Shown piece after piece: positions 8,843-19,462 of a stretch of 64,000 nucleotides of DNA. The stretch comes from Alphaproteobacteria bacterium. GTDB lineage: Bacteria; Pseudomonadota; Alphaproteobacteria; ATCC43930; CGMCC-115725. Position 1 is the stretch's first letter; each line of letters starts with the position of its first letter. The position numbers and the translations under genes are program-made. Below the pieces are notes generated by a model that ran no database searches, had not been told where the DNA came from, and was given only the letters and a program-made list of their open reading frames with translations. Location of the stretch: positions 62,001 through 126,000 of the forward strand of contig JAGWON010000004.1 in assembly GCA_028871055.1 (NCBI GenBank), read 5' to 3'.

Positions 8843-9716
8843 CTATTTCCTAGGGGTGACGTGGCGCGGCGGCAAGGATTTGAGATAGACGGCGATGACA
8901 CGGCGGTCGGCGTCGGTGAGCAGCGCGGGTTCCCTTGACCATCTCGCCCATACCGCTGCCGACGGGATCGAAATCCGGCGTCTGGCCGGTCTTGAGCAGG
9001 GCTTCGATATCGCCGAGGCTCCATTGGCCGATGCCGGTATCGTTGTCGGGCGTGATGTTGGGCGTCCGCAGGCCGTCCGGTCCGCGGGGATTGCCGGCAT
9101 AGCCATGAGCGCGCTCGAGGCTGCGGAGAAAATTGCGCGGCGTATGGCACTCCTGGCAATGCCCCACCGCCTCGGCGAGATAGCGGCCCCGGTTCCAGTC
9201 CGCGCTTTTGCCGGTAACCGGCTGCAACGGTCCGGCGTGGAAAAACAGCATCCGCCACACGATCAGCAGAGGCCGGAAACCGAACGGAAACCGGATCGCG
9301 CTCGGCCGGTCAGGCCGCGGGTTGGGCGGCTGCGCCATCAGGTAGGCGTAAAGATCGGCGACGTCGTCGTCGCTCATACCCGTGTATGAATCGAAGGGAA
9401 ACACCGGATATAGGAATGTGCCGTCGCGGCCCCTGCCTTCGCGCAGCGCGCGACGGAAATCGCCGAGCGACCAGCTGCCAATGCCGTGCACGAGATCGGG
9501 CGTGATATTGGGGCTGTAGAAGGTGCCGAAGCGCGTGACGATGGCGCGCCCGCCCGCGAGCGGCGGGCCATGGTTCTTGACGTCAGTATGACATGCGCCG
9601 CAGCCGGCGGCCGCGAAGATGTACGCGCCGCGGGCGATCGCCGCGTCATCGGCGGCATACGCCGGCAAGACGAACAGGATGGCGGGAACGGTAAAAGCGG
9701 CGAGCCAGTGCTTCAT
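8843..9716 (-). pseudogene. Diheme cytochrome c with a 3'-terminal frameshift
   Basis: A secreted c-type cytochrome: signal peptide MKHWLAAFTVPAILFVLPAYA, then two class I heme domains with CGACH (C39, C42, H43) and CQECH (C187, C190, H191), and Met candidates in YTGMSDDDV and GSGMGEMV. It resembles the diheme cytochromes of quinoprotein and sorbose-type dehydrogenases. Near 8927-8929 (a GGG run on the plus strand) the frame changes. Read as given, the protein ends at 8850 with an unrelated tail. One base fewer restores the family-typical ending LLTDADRRVIAVYLKSLPP, stopping at 8843. All heme ligands precede the shift, so the product may still work. It could also be a sequencing error. Confidence 0.78.
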
Positions 9717-9765
9717 CGTGCCGGGTCCGTACGGCGCGCTAAGGGACCAGCTTGGCCATCGCCGA

Positions 9766-10267
9766 TCAAGTCCTACATTTGGGACACATCGCGCCGGTGT
9801 ATGCACCGACGGTCACGCCATGCGCGTCGAGCTGACGCTCGACGATTTCCCACAGCGCGATCGCCTCCGCGCGATAGCGGACGAGCGTGGGGAAATCGCG
9901 CTGCGCTTGCGGCGTGCGGTAATAGCCGCGCAGCAGCGCAGCCAGCGGCGCGTTGAGACGCGACAGCTGGCAGTCCATCCAGCGCTCGACGTGGCTGCGC
10001 TGCGCCGGGTCGGTTGGATGGAGCGCGACGCCGCCGTAGGCCGCGCACAGGTAGCGCATGATGGTGTTGGATTCCCAGATGACCAGGTCGCCGTCCTTCA
10101 CCGTCGGCACGAGGCCGTTGGGATTCATCGCGCGATAGGCCGGCGCGTCGTTGCCGCCGAACTTGCCCGCCCCAGTCGAGCCGCTCGAACGCGATGCCGA
10201 GCTCAGCGCAAACCCACAGCACCTTCTGAACGTTGGACGAGGTCGTCCGCCTCCAGATCGTCAGCAT
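9766..10267 (-). pseudogene. Glutathione S-transferase remnant
   Basis: The N-terminus MLTIWRRTTSSNVQKVLWVC starts at 10267 and reads as a GST thioredoxin-fold domain. After FERLDWGG the frame is lost. Deleting one base in the G runs at 10166-10173 restores the expected KFGGNDAPAYRAMNPNGLVPT and then WESNTIMRYL. After VERQLDAHG the homology stops, and the frame ends at 9766, so the total is about 166 residues against about 205-210 for the family; the end of the C-terminal helical domain is missing. A frameshift plus truncation make a functional product unlikely. The cytochrome c gene begins 50 bases downstream. Confidence 0.8.
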
Positions 10268-10300
10268 GTCCCCTCGCGAGCGCGTGCGTCGCCGGACGCG

Positions 10301-10711
10301 CTAATCGAGCAAGCCGAGCTCGAGCTTGGCCTCGGTGGACATCCGGTCCTTGTCCCAAGGCGGCGTCCACACCAGTTTGACGCGCACGTCTTGCACGCCC
10401 GGTACCGCCGAAATGGCGTCGCGCACCTGGCCCGGCAACGATCCCGCCACTGGACAGGCCGGCGTGGTGAGCGTCATCTCGACGTAGATGGTGCCGTCCT
10501 TGTTGACGAGCAGCTCGTAAATCAGGCCGAGATCGACCAGGTTCACCGGGATCTCGGGATCGCGCACGGTCTTGAGCGCCTCGAGCACCTGCTCGCGCAG
10601 GACTGGATCGCCCTCGTCCGGCGTCGGTCGCTCGACGTCGGTCATTTCGGCCATGTTCTCCGCTTCGCGGAGGAACTCGAACGGATCTTGACCGGGATTT
10701 TCGCTGGTCAC
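10301..10711 (-). CDS. sufT: SUF-associated MIP18/DUF59 protein SufT
   Basis: A 136-residue protein of the DUF59/MIP18 family, the form found at the end of suf operons (SufT) and involved in Fe-S cluster maturation. The family signature DPEIPVNLVDLGLIY is at about 51-65 and the conserved Cys is in TLTTPACPVAG. An N-terminal extension of about 40 acidic residues precedes the domain. The start is a GTG at 10711, four bases after the sufU stop; the ATG of MAEMTDVE is an alternative. It is the last gene of the suf operon. Confidence 0.9.
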   Translation of the reverse strand: MTSENPGQDPFEFLREAENMAEMTDVERPTPDEGDPVLREQVLEALKTVRDPEIPVNLVDLGLIYELLVNKDGTIYVEMTLTTPACPVAGSLPGQVRDAISAVPGVQDVRVKLVWTPPWDKDRMSTEAKLELGLLD

Positions 10712-10715
10712 CGTC

Positions 10716-11186
10716 TTACTCCGTCTTCACCGTCGCGACCGTGCCGGCGGCGCCGTTCTTGAGCGCGGCCTCGAACGCGTGCCACGCCAGCGTCGCGCAT
10801 TTGACCCGCGTCGGATAGGCGCGCACGCCTTCGAGCGGCGCCAGGCGCTCCATGTCCTCGGCAAGCGCGTCGGGAAGCCGCGGTACCGCCTTCCCGGTCA
10901 CCTCGGCATGGAAGCCCTTGAACAGCGCATCGGCCTCGGCAAGCGTCTTGCCCTTGAGCACCTCGGTCATCAGCGAGGCCGACGCGGTCGAGATCGCGCA
11001 GCCGCGGCCGTCGAAGCTCAAATCCTTGATGCGGTCGCCGTCCAATTCGAGATAGACCGTGACGCGGTCGCCGCACAGCGGGTTGTGCCCGTGCGCGAGA
11101 TTGGTCGCCTGCGGCAGTTCGCGGAAATTGCGCGGATGGCGTCCGTGATCGAGGATGATGTCCTGGTAGAGCTCGCGCGCGTCCAT
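10716..11186 (-). CDS. sufU: SufU-type zinc/iron-sulfur scaffold or sulfur-transfer protein
   Basis: A 156-residue IscU-fold protein. The ligands are C38 and D40 (NPLCGDR), C63 (GRGCAIS) and C130 (RVKCATLAW). The roughly 20-residue insertion before the last Cys, and the absence of the IscU-type LPPVK motif, mark it as SufU rather than IscU. SufU accepts sulfur from SufS with a bound zinc. The gene starts five bases after the sufS stop. No SufE is encoded nearby, so SufU is the likely sulfur-transfer partner here. The ATG at 11186 was chosen over longer in-frame versions that run into sufS. Confidence 0.9.
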   Translation of the reverse strand: MDARELYQDIILDHGRHPRNFRELPQATNLAHGHNPLCGDRVTVYLELDGDRIKDLSFDGRGCAISTASASLMTEVLKGKTLAEADALFKGFHAEVTGKAVPRLPDALAEDMERLAPLEGVRAYPTRVKCATLAWHAFEAALKNGAAGTVATVKTE

Positions 11187-11191
11187 CGTCC

Positions 11192-12484
11192 TCACGTAAA
11201 CAGCTTCTGCGCCGCGGCGAGCGCGGCGGCGAGCGAATCGATGTCGCGCTCGTCGTTGTAGATGCCGAGCGATGCCCGCGTCGTGCCGGCGAGACCGAGC
11301 TTGTCCATCAGCGGCTGGGCGCAATGATGCCCGGCGCGCACCGCGACATGGTGCTGGTCGAGCACCGTCGCAAGGTCGTGCGGATGGATGCCGGGGACGT
11401 CGATCGACAGGATGCCGAGGCGGCGCTGTCCCGCCGGCACCAGCCGGATGCCTGGCAGCCGCGACAGCGTGTCGACGCCGTAGCCGGTCAGCTCCTCCTC
11501 GTGCGCGAAGATCGCGCCGCGTCCGAGCGCCTCGATGTAGTCGAGCGCGAAGGCCAGCCCGATTGCGCCCGAGATGTCAGGCGTGCCGGCCTCGAAGCGG
11601 TGCGGCGGATGCTGGAACGTCGTCTTCTCGAACGTTACCTGCTCGATCATGTCGCCGCCGCCCTGCCACGGCGGCATGGCCTCGAGGATTTCGCCCTTGG
11701 CATAGAGCACGCCGATGCCCGTCGGCCCATAGATCTTGTGGCCGGAGAATACGTAAAAATCGCAGTCGAGGGCGCGCACGTCGACCGGCAGGCGCGGCGC
11801 GGCCTGGCAGCCGTCGACCAATATCTTGGCGCCGTGCTCGTGCGCGAGCCGCGCCATCGTCTCGACCGGCAGTATCGCGCCGGTGGCGTTGGCGAGATGC
11901 GTCACCGCGACCAGCTTGGTGCGCCGCGACAGCCGCGCCTCGAACGCGGCGAGGTCAATGCCGCCCGACGCGTCGATCGGCGCGACGATGAGCTTAAGCC
12001 CGGTGCGCTCGCGGATTAGCTGCCACGGCACAATGTTGGCGTGATGCTCGAGCTCGGTGATCAGCACCTCGTCGCCGGGCTGCAAAAACGCCATGCCCCA
12101 GGAATAGGCGACCAGATTGATGCCCTCGGTCGCGCCACGCACGAACACGATCTCGTCGGCCGACGCGGCGTTGAGGAACTTGCGCACGGTCTCGCGCGCG
12201 CCTTCGTAGCGATCGGACGAGCGCGCAGACAGGCGATAGACGCCGCGATGCACGTTGGCATAGTCGCTGCGATAGAACTCGGCAACGTGGTCAATCACCG
12301 CCGCCGGCTTCTGCGCCGAAGCGGCGCTGTCGAGAAAGACCAGGCCGGGATTGTGCTCGAAGATCGGGAAGTCGCGTTTCACCGCGCGCGGATCGAGGCC
12401 GAGCTTTGCACCGCGAATCTTCGGCGCGCCCGCAAACGGCGGCGGATTGTTCGGCAGCGGACTGAACTTCGGCGCGTGGGTCAT
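11192..12484 (-). CDS. sufS: Cysteine desulfurase SufS
   Basis: A 430-residue group II cysteine desulfurase. The PLP lysine is K250 in FSGHKIYGPTGIG and the catalytic cysteine is C388 in RAGHHCAQP. About 25 Pro-rich residues precede the aminotransferase fold (DFPIFEHNPGLVFLDSAA). It supplies persulfide sulfur to SufBCD through SufU. The ATG at 12484 overlaps the sufD stop as ATGA, showing translational coupling in the order sufD-sufS-sufU. Confidence 0.95.
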   Translation of the reverse strand: MTHAPKFSPLPNNPPPFAGAPKIRGAKLGLDPRAVKRDFPIFEHNPGLVFLDSAASAQKPAAVIDHVAEFYRSDYANVHRGVYRLSARSSDRYEGARETVRKFLNAASADEIVFVRGATEGINLVAYSWGMAFLQPGDEVLITELEHHANIVPWQLIRERTGLKLIVAPIDASGGIDLAAFEARLSRRTKLVAVTHLANATGAILPVETMARLAHEHGAKILVDGCQAAPRLPVDVRALDCDFYVFSGHKIYGPTGIGVLYAKGEILEAMPPWQGGGDMIEQVTFEKTTFQHPPHRFEAGTPDISGAIGLAFALDYIEALGRGAIFAHEEELTGYGVDTLSRLPGIRLVPAGQRRLGILSIDVPGIHPHDLATVLDQHHVAVRAGHHCAQPLMDKLGLAGTTRASLGIYNDERDIDSLAAALAAAQKLFT

Positions 12485-13785
12485 CGGCTGTCCCCCGCGG
12501 CGAGCCAGCGCGCGACATGGCGGCCGAGATGCGCACGCAAATCGGCATCGTCCTCGAGCCGCTCGATCACTTCAGCGGCGAAGGCCTCGATCAGAATTCG
12601 CCGCGCTTCCGCGACGGTTATGCCGCGGCTTTCGAGATAGAACAGCGCCGTCTCGTCGAGATCGCCGACCGTGGCGCCGTGGCTGCACTTGACGTCGTCG
12701 GCGAGGATTTCGAGCTCGGGCTTAGTGTCGACGGCGGCGCGCCGGCTCAGTAACAGGTTCTTGCTGAGCTGGTTGGCGTCGGTTTTCTGTGCCTGCGGTC
12801 GCACGCCGATGGTGCCGAGGAAGACGCCGTGGGCGCGGTCGTCGGCGACACTCTTGAAGTATTCCCGCGTCGTGCAGCCGGGCGCGGCATGGTCGACCAC
12901 GGTGGCGATCGTGCCCTCCTGCTCGCCGCGCAGCAGCGTCGCGCCGAACAAGCCGCAGGCCGCGCCTTCGCCGTCGAGCTTCAGATGAGTCTCGTTGCGG
13001 GCGAGCCGGCCGCCGAGCGACAACGTGAAGCTCTCGTAGCGCGCGTTGCAGCCGAGATCGACCCGGTGCTGGCCAAGATGGATCGCCGCGGTGTCCTCGT
13101 CCTGCAGCTTGACGTGCCGCAGCGCGGCGCCGGCGCCGACCCCGATCACGCCGACAGCATTGGTCCAGTAGGCACCGGTGCCGGCATAGCTTTCGATCAC
13201 CGTCGCGCGACTGTTCGGGCCGAGCAGGATCACGTTGCGCAGCTGCGACGACCGGTTCGCAGCGCGGCCGAGATGAATGACCTCGATGGTCCGATCGAGC
13301 GCCACGCCGGGTTGGAGCGCGAGCACGAAGCCGTCGGTGAAAAGCGCGGCATTGAGCGCGGCGAAGGGTTGTGCGCCGACTGTGTCGGTCTCGCGCACCG
13401 CCGGATCGAGCAACTCGGGCCACTCGCGCAGGGTCTGGGCGGTCGAAGCGAGCCACGCGCCCGTCGGCAGATCGTCGATCGCGGACAGCGCCGGCACGAA
13501 CGCGCCATCGACCAGGACAATGCGATAGGTTTCACCCTTGAACCGCCAGAGCGCGATGTCGTCTGTCGTCGCCTGCGCCACCGCGATCGCCGGCGGAAAG
13601 GCGACGCGCTGCAGCGGCCGTAGGTCGGTGAAGCGCCACGCCTCCTGCTTGCGGGTCGGGAAGCCGAGCTCGGCGAAGCGCTGCATCGCGCCCTCGCGGC
13701 GATGCCACAGCCAATCGGGCTCGCCGGCTTGCGCGCGCGCCTTGAACGCCTCGATATAGGGCTGGATTTCGGCGAGCGCACTCAC
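12481..13785 (-). CDS. sufD: Fe-S assembly protein SufD
   Basis: A 434-residue SufD of the SufBC2D scaffold complex. The beta-helix core carries typical motifs such as GQHRVDLGCNARYESF and QLSKNLLLS, followed by DDVKCSHGATVGDLDE, the most conserved SufB/D segment. Its start is GTG at 13785 within GTGA, overlapping the sufC stop; no ATG fits better. The stop overlaps the sufS start. Confidence 0.94.
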   Translation of the reverse strand: MSALAEIQPYIEAFKARAQAGEPDWLWHRREGAMQRFAELGFPTRKQEAWRFTDLRPLQRVAFPPAIAVAQATTDDIALWRFKGETYRIVLVDGAFVPALSAIDDLPTGAWLASTAQTLREWPELLDPAVRETDTVGAQPFAALNAALFTDGFVLALQPGVALDRTIEVIHLGRAANRSSQLRNVILLGPNSRATVIESYAGTGAYWTNAVGVIGVGAGAALRHVKLQDEDTAAIHLGQHRVDLGCNARYESFTLSLGGRLARNETHLKLDGEGAACGLFGATLLRGEQEGTIATVVDHAAPGCTTREYFKSVADDRAHGVFLGTIGVRPQAQKTDANQLSKNLLLSRRAAVDTKPELEILADDVKCSHGATVGDLDETALFYLESRGITVAEARRILIEAFAAEVIERLEDDADLRAHLGRHVARWLAAGDSR

Positions 13786-14531
13786 GCCGCGTCTCCATAG
13801 GCGCCATAGCCGGTCTGTTCGAGCTCGAGCGCCAGTTCCTTGCCGCCGGACTTGACGATCCGGCCGCCCGACAGCACGTGCACCCGGTCGGGCACCACGT
13901 GATCGAGCAGCCGCTGGTAGTGCGTGATCATCACGATCGCGCGCTCCGGTCCGCGCAGCGCGTTGATGCCGCGCGCCACCGTCTGCAGCGCGTCGATGTC
14001 GAGGCCGCTGTCGGTCTCGTCGAGGATGGCGAGCCTGGGCTCGAGCATCGCCATCTGGAAGATCTCGTTGCGCTTTTTTTCGCCCCCGGAAAAGCCGACG
14101 TTGACGCCGCGCTGGAGCAGGTCCTCGCCGATCTCGAGCAGCTTGAGCTTGGCGCGGACCGCCTTGAGAAACTGGCCGGCGTCCATTGCGCTTTCGCCGC
14201 GCTGCTTGCGCGCCGCGTTGAGCGCCGCGCGCAGAAAATACATGTTGTTCACGCCCGGGATCTCGACCGGATACTGGAACGCCAGGAACACGCCGTCGCG
14301 CGCGCGCTCGTCCGCCGCCATCGCTAGGAGATCGCGGCCGCAATAGAGCACCTGGCCTTCCGTCACCTCGTAGCCGGGCTTGCCCGACAAAACGCCGGCC
14401 AACGTGCTCTTGCCCGAGCCGTTCGGGCCCATGATGGCGTGGACCTCGCCAGCCTTCACCGCGAGGTCGACGCCCTTGAGAATCTCGCGGCCATCGTTGA
14501 TCCGCGCGTGCAAATTGTTGATTTCGAGCAT
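13782..14531 (-). CDS. sufC: Fe-S assembly ATPase SufC
   Basis: A 249-residue ABC-type ATPase of the SufBC2D complex. Walker A is GPNGSGKS, the signature is FSGGEKKRNE and Walker B is LAILDETDSGLD, all in the SufC-specific form. It starts two bases after the sufB stop and ends in a GTGA overlap with sufD. No export domain is present, as expected for a soluble SufC. Confidence 0.96.
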   Translation of the reverse strand: MLEINNLHARINDGREILKGVDLAVKAGEVHAIMGPNGSGKSTLAGVLSGKPGYEVTEGQVLYCGRDLLAMAADERARDGVFLAFQYPVEIPGVNNMYFLRAALNAARKQRGESAMDAGQFLKAVRAKLKLLEIGEDLLQRGVNVGFSGGEKKRNEIFQMAMLEPRLAILDETDSGLDIDALQTVARGINALRGPERAIVMITHYQRLLDHVVPDRVHVLSGGRIVKSGGKELALELEQTGYGAYGDAA

Positions 14532-14533
14532 GG

Positions 14534-15978
<1,445 letters not shown>

Positions 15979-15982
<4 letters not shown>

Positions 15983-16449
15983 GGCGCGGCTCCCTGCCCT
16001 TCCGTCGGGCCGGGCTTGGGCGGCAGCTTCAACCACTGGGCGAACAGGTTGGCCGGCGTCATCTCGGCCAGGGTCATCGCCGCCAGCGCGGTGCCGACAG
16101 CATCGTTGATCCGCTTCCAGTGCGGCTTGGTCGAGCAGAAGGTCGTGCGGGTGCAGTCGGGCCCGTGGATCGAGCATTGCGTGACGCCGATGGCGCCGTC
16201 GATCGCGGCGACGACCTCGGCGATCGAGATCGCCTCGGCCGGACGCGCCAGGCGATAGCCGCCGGACGCGCCGCGCGACGCGGTCACCACCCCGCCATGC
16301 GCCAGCGCCTTGAGCAGCTTGGCGACGGTGGTGCGCGGCAGGCGCGTTTCCTCGGCCAAGGTCGCGGCGTTGGCCTGCCGCTCCGGCTGGGTGGCGAGCT
16401 GCGTTGCAATGATGACGCCGTAGTCAGCCAGCTTGCTGAGAATGATCAT
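15979..16449 (-). CDS. sufR: Rrf2-family SUF operon regulator
   Basis: A 156-residue Rrf2-type winged-helix regulator. The DNA-binding region is at residues 1-70, with the [12 protein letters not shown] wing, and C92, C99 and C105 can hold an Fe-S cluster, as in IscR. It belongs to the group annotated as SUF system Fe-S assembly regulator. It is the first gene of the operon, so it probably controls its own transcription in response to cluster supply. The symbol sufR is used here for this Rrf2 type and not for the cyanobacterial DeoR-like SufR. Confidence 0.9.
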
Positions 16450-16459
16450 TGCGAACCAC

Positions 16460-16488
16460 TCTTAATTTAGGACTGTTCCAGTACTCAA
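16460..16488 (-). promoter_or_regulatory. Candidate suf promoter with Rrf2-type operator
   Basis: Upstream of the regulator, on the minus strand, a -35-like TTGAGT (16488-16483) and a weak -10-like TTAAGA (16465-16460) are 17 bases apart. Between them is a perfect inverted repeat ACTG-GAA-CAGT (16482-16472), placed where a bound regulator would block RNA polymerase. This fits autorepression by the Rrf2 protein. The promoter call is by eye, and the -10 match is poor. Confidence 0.35.
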
Positions 16489-16708
16489 TAAGTCGGCACT
16501 AAAACCCGCCTTTCAAGCCAAAACAACCTTTTTCTGATCAGGGATTTGTTGTTCGTTGCAGCCAGGCGCAGGGGCCGACGCCTGCATTAACCATGCCTCG
16601 GGGACCATGCTTAAAGCCGATGGCGGCGGTTAACCATATTCTCAAGCAACAGATTAATAATTCTCTGTGATATATTGGTTTTGAAATATCTTTTGTTGAG
16701 AAATTCCC

Positions 16709-18178
16709 ATGTTCCTGCGCCGCGCCGTTGTTTTCGCGGTGGCCGCTGTCGTGTTGGCCGCCACGCCCTCCCTCGCCGACATGGTCATCAAGCTCCGCGA
16801 TGGCCGGACCATCACTATTCCGATCCAGCCCAACGACGTCGAGTCGGTGACTTTCTCGGGCAACGCGGGCGCATCCGCACCGGTCCAGTCCAATGCGGCG
16901 CCATCGGTGGTGGCGCCAGTGCCGCTCGCGAACGCCTCGGCCGCGATCGCCGCGATGCCCGTCGCGTCGCGCGCCGGCGGTGCCCATCCGCCCGCCAACG
17001 CCCTGGTCTTCCCACCGATGAAGCCGGACCATCCCAGCGGCCGTGTCCTTCATGTCGGTCCCACGCGCGACCTCAAGGTGCCGAGCCAGGCCGCCAAGGA
17101 GGCCAAGGACGGCGACGTCATCGAAATCGACGCCGCCGACTATCGCGGCGACGTCGCGGTGTGGAACCAGAACGACATCGTCATCCGCGGCGTTGGCGGC
17201 CGGCCGCATCTCTACGCCGACGGCGACGCCGCCCAGGGCAAGGCGATCTGGGTCACTCACGGCAACAAGATCCGCATCGCGAACATCGAGTTCTCGGGCT
17301 GCAAGGTGGCGGACGGCAACGGCGCCGCGATCCGCGCCGAGGGCGCCGGCCTCACCCTGGTCGACGTCTATGTCCACGACAACGAGGACGGCATCCTCTC
17401 GGCGCCGAACCCGAACAGCGACATCGTCATCGAGAATTCCGAGTTCGCGCACAACGGCACGACCAGCGGCTCGACCCACGGTATCTATATCGGCAACGTG
17501 CGCAACTTCGTGCTGCGCGGCAGCTATTTCCACGACACAGTGACCGGCCACCACGTCAAGACGCGCGCCCTCGCCAACTACATCCTCTACAACCGCATCA
17601 TGGATTATCCCAACGGCACCGCGAGCTACTCGATCGACGTGTCGAATGGCGGCCGCACCTATGTCATCGGCAACGTGATCGAGAAAGGCCCGCGCGCCGA
17701 GAACTACGCCATGATCGCGTATTCGATGGAGGGTCCGACCAATCCGACGCAGGAGCTCTACGTCGTCGGCAACACCATGGTGATGGACCGCAGCTCGGGC
17801 CTGTTCGTCCGTTCGCGCTCGCCCAATGCCGCCTACGTCGCCGACAACGTCATGGCCGGGCCCGGCATGCTGATCATCGGCGCCGGCGTCTTCGTCAACA
17901 ACGTGCTTGCCGGCACGCAGGCCGATCCGCCTCTGCTCAACGCCAACGGCAGCCACGGCAACCGCGTCGTCGGCGACGTGCGCTTTGCCGACGCGGCGCA
18001 TTACGACTACCACTTGCTGCCCGGCTCGCCGGCGATCGGCGCCGGCGCCGATCCGGGCACGGCCGGCGGCTTCAGCCTGCGGCCGACTTACGTGCCGCTG
18101 ATGCCATTCGGCATCGCCCAGCGCGCGACCACCGGTCCGCTCGACGACGGCGCCATCCCGTTCCAGCCGCCAAGCTGA
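16709..18178 (+). CDS. Secreted right-handed beta-helix protein
   Basis: A 489-residue exported protein. A signal peptide (residues 1-23, ending SLADM) is followed by a short VIKLRDGRTITIPI domain, a low-complexity Ala/Pro linker to about residue 105, and a pectate-lyase-like parallel beta-helix. Repeated coil motifs with regularly spaced Asn and Gly run from about 130 to 400 (for example NKIRIANIEFSGCKV and NSDIVIENSEFAHNG). The C-terminal HLLPGSPAIGAGAD is common at the end of such helices. The fold suggests polysaccharide binding or lysis, but no catalytic site can be named. An AT-rich stretch at 16640-16700 probably holds its promoter. Confidence 0.85.
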   Translation: MFLRRAVVFAVAAVVLAATPSLADMVIKLRDGRTITIPIQPNDVESVTFSGNAGASAPVQSNAAPSVVAPVPLANASAAIAAMPVASRAGGAHPPANALVFPPMKPDHPSGRVLHVGPTRDLKVPSQAAKEAKDGDVIEIDAADYRGDVAVWNQNDIVIRGVGGRPHLYADGDAAQGKAIWVTHGNKIRIANIEFSGCKVADGNGAAIRAEGAGLTLVDVYVHDNEDGILSAPNPNSDIVIENSEFAHNGTTSGSTHGIYIGNVRNFVLRGSYFHDTVTGHHVKTRALANYILYNRIMDYPNGTASYSIDVSNGGRTYVIGNVIEKGPRAENYAMIAYSMEGPTNPTQELYVVGNTMVMDRSSGLFVRSRSPNAAYVADNVMAGPGMLIIGAGVFVNNVLAGTQADPPLLNANGSHGNRVVGDVRFADAAHYDYHLLPGSPAIGAGADPGTAGGFSLRPTYVPLMPFGIAQRATTGPLDDGAIPFQPPS

Positions 18179-18187
18179 GCGCCTCAC

Positions 18188-18278
18188 CGTCATCGCGAGA
18201 CCGCGAAGCGGTCGTGGCGATCCAGTCCCTAGCTCATTTGCTGGATTGCTTCGCGCCCTGCGGACGCTCGCAATGACG
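18188..18278. repeat. Palindromic intergenic repeat (REP-like), copy 1
   Basis: A 91-base imperfect palindrome between two convergent genes. The left arm begins CGTCATCGCGAG and ends CGATCCAG; the right arm begins CTGGATTGCTTCG and ends CTCGCAATGACG. The arms can pair into a long hairpin. This resembles the dispersed elements common between genes of Rhizobiales and related groups. A second copy with the same outer and inner motifs is at 52634-52771. Confidence 0.75.
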
Positions 18279-18297
18279 CGCCTTTTATTAGCGAGAG

Positions 18298-19416
18298 CTA
18301 GTTCTTCCGCTTGACGAGCGCGTCCCAATACGTGCGATAGGCCGCGATCCGCTGCTGCGCGAAGGCGGGCGGCGACGCATTCGTCCGGCCGCCAGCATGG
18401 AAGCTGCGGCCGAGATCGAGACGCGCGCCGGTCTGTGCCGCGATACCGCCGCCGGCGACGGCGTTATCGGTGACCGTGGCGCTGGTGTCCGGCGAGACCG
18501 CGACGATGCCGCCGGTGCCGATCAGCGTATTGCCGGTCACCTGCGCGTCGGCTGCGCGGAAGAGATAGATGCCCGGCTGGTCGGGACAGGCGAGAACGAC
18601 GTTGCCGCGAATGACGCTGGCGCGGTTCTCGTCGCGGTCGCAGCTGCCTTCGCAGAACTCGGGGCCGGTGGCGCTGCCGCCGAGCGATAGTCCGCGCGTA
18701 TAAGGCAGATGCGGTAGCCGGTCGGCGCACAGCACGACGTTGCGCTCGACTAGCGTGCCGGCCGAGTTGCCCTTGAAGAACAGCGCATAGCCGAAATCGT
18801 CGGTGCGCGTCGCCGGATGGCCGAAGGTCTTGCCGTAATCGGCGATGAGATTCCCGCGCACGATCCAGCGCTTGCCGCCGACCACGTCGATCGGCGCGAT
18901 CGGGTTGTCGGTGTGGCGCACATGCGTGCCGAAGAGCCAGTTGTCCTCGATGCGCACATCGTTGGGAAAGCGGCCGCCCTCGCCGTTGCCTTTGATGTGC
19001 GCGTTGTAGTCGTGGATGCGATTGTGTCGGATCAGCGTGCGATCGGCTCCGTTCACGATGTGGAAGGCATGCTCGCATGCCGTATCGGCGGCGCAGGTGC
19101 CGGCGATGTCGAGATTCTCGAACACCCAGTCCGGGCCCGCGACCTTGAAGAATTCGGTGGCGTCGGAGGTGAGCTCGACCTCGCCCAGCCGGCGCGCGCG
19201 CAGTGTGATCGGGTGTCGCTGCGCGCCGCTTTGGCGCAGGCGGATGGCGGGCAGCGCGTAGCGGCCCGGCGCGATAGTGATGGTATCGCCGGGTTTGGCC
19301 CGTTGCAGCGCGGTCAGGATTTCGGCGACGTTGCCGGCGGTGATCTGGCGCGCTGCGGCGGGCGCGGCACACCAACACAGCAGCGCGAAGGCGGTCAGCG
19401 CCAGTCCCCTTGTCAT
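18298..19416 (-). CDS. Secreted right-handed beta-helix protein
   Basis: A 372-residue exported protein with signal peptide MTRGLALTAFALLCWCAAPAAA, then a polysaccharide-lyase-like parallel beta-helix. ITAGNVAEILTALQRAKPGD matches the typical opening of such helices (a periodic array starting with PGDTI). Later coils include DWVFENLDIAG, RTLIRHNRIHDYN and RWIVRGNLIADYG. ATG 19416 was chosen because it begins the signal peptide. It is convergent with the other beta-helix gene, and the two differ in sequence. The substrate is unknown. Confidence 0.83.
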   Translation of the reverse strand: MTRGLALTAFALLCWCAAPAAARQITAGNVAEILTALQRAKPGDTITIAPGRYALPAIRLRQSGAQRHPITLRARRLGEVELTSDATEFFKVAGPDWVFENLDIAGTCAADTACEHAFHIVNGADRTLIRHNRIHDYNAHIKGNGEGGRFPNDVRIEDNWLFGTHVRHTDNPIAPIDVVGGKRWIVRGNLIADYGKTFGHPATRTDDFGYALFFKGNSAGTLVERNVVLCADRLPHLPYTRGLSLGGSATGPEFCEGSCDRDENRASVIRGNVVLACPDQPGIYLFRAADAQVTGNTLIGTGGIVAVSPDTSATVTDNAVAGGGIAAQTGARLDLGRSFHAGGRTNASPPAFAQQRIAAYRTYWDALVKRKN

Positions 19417-19462
19417 GGCATGAATATGCCCTATCCTCCCCGGCCGGAGAAAGCGGGGGCAG

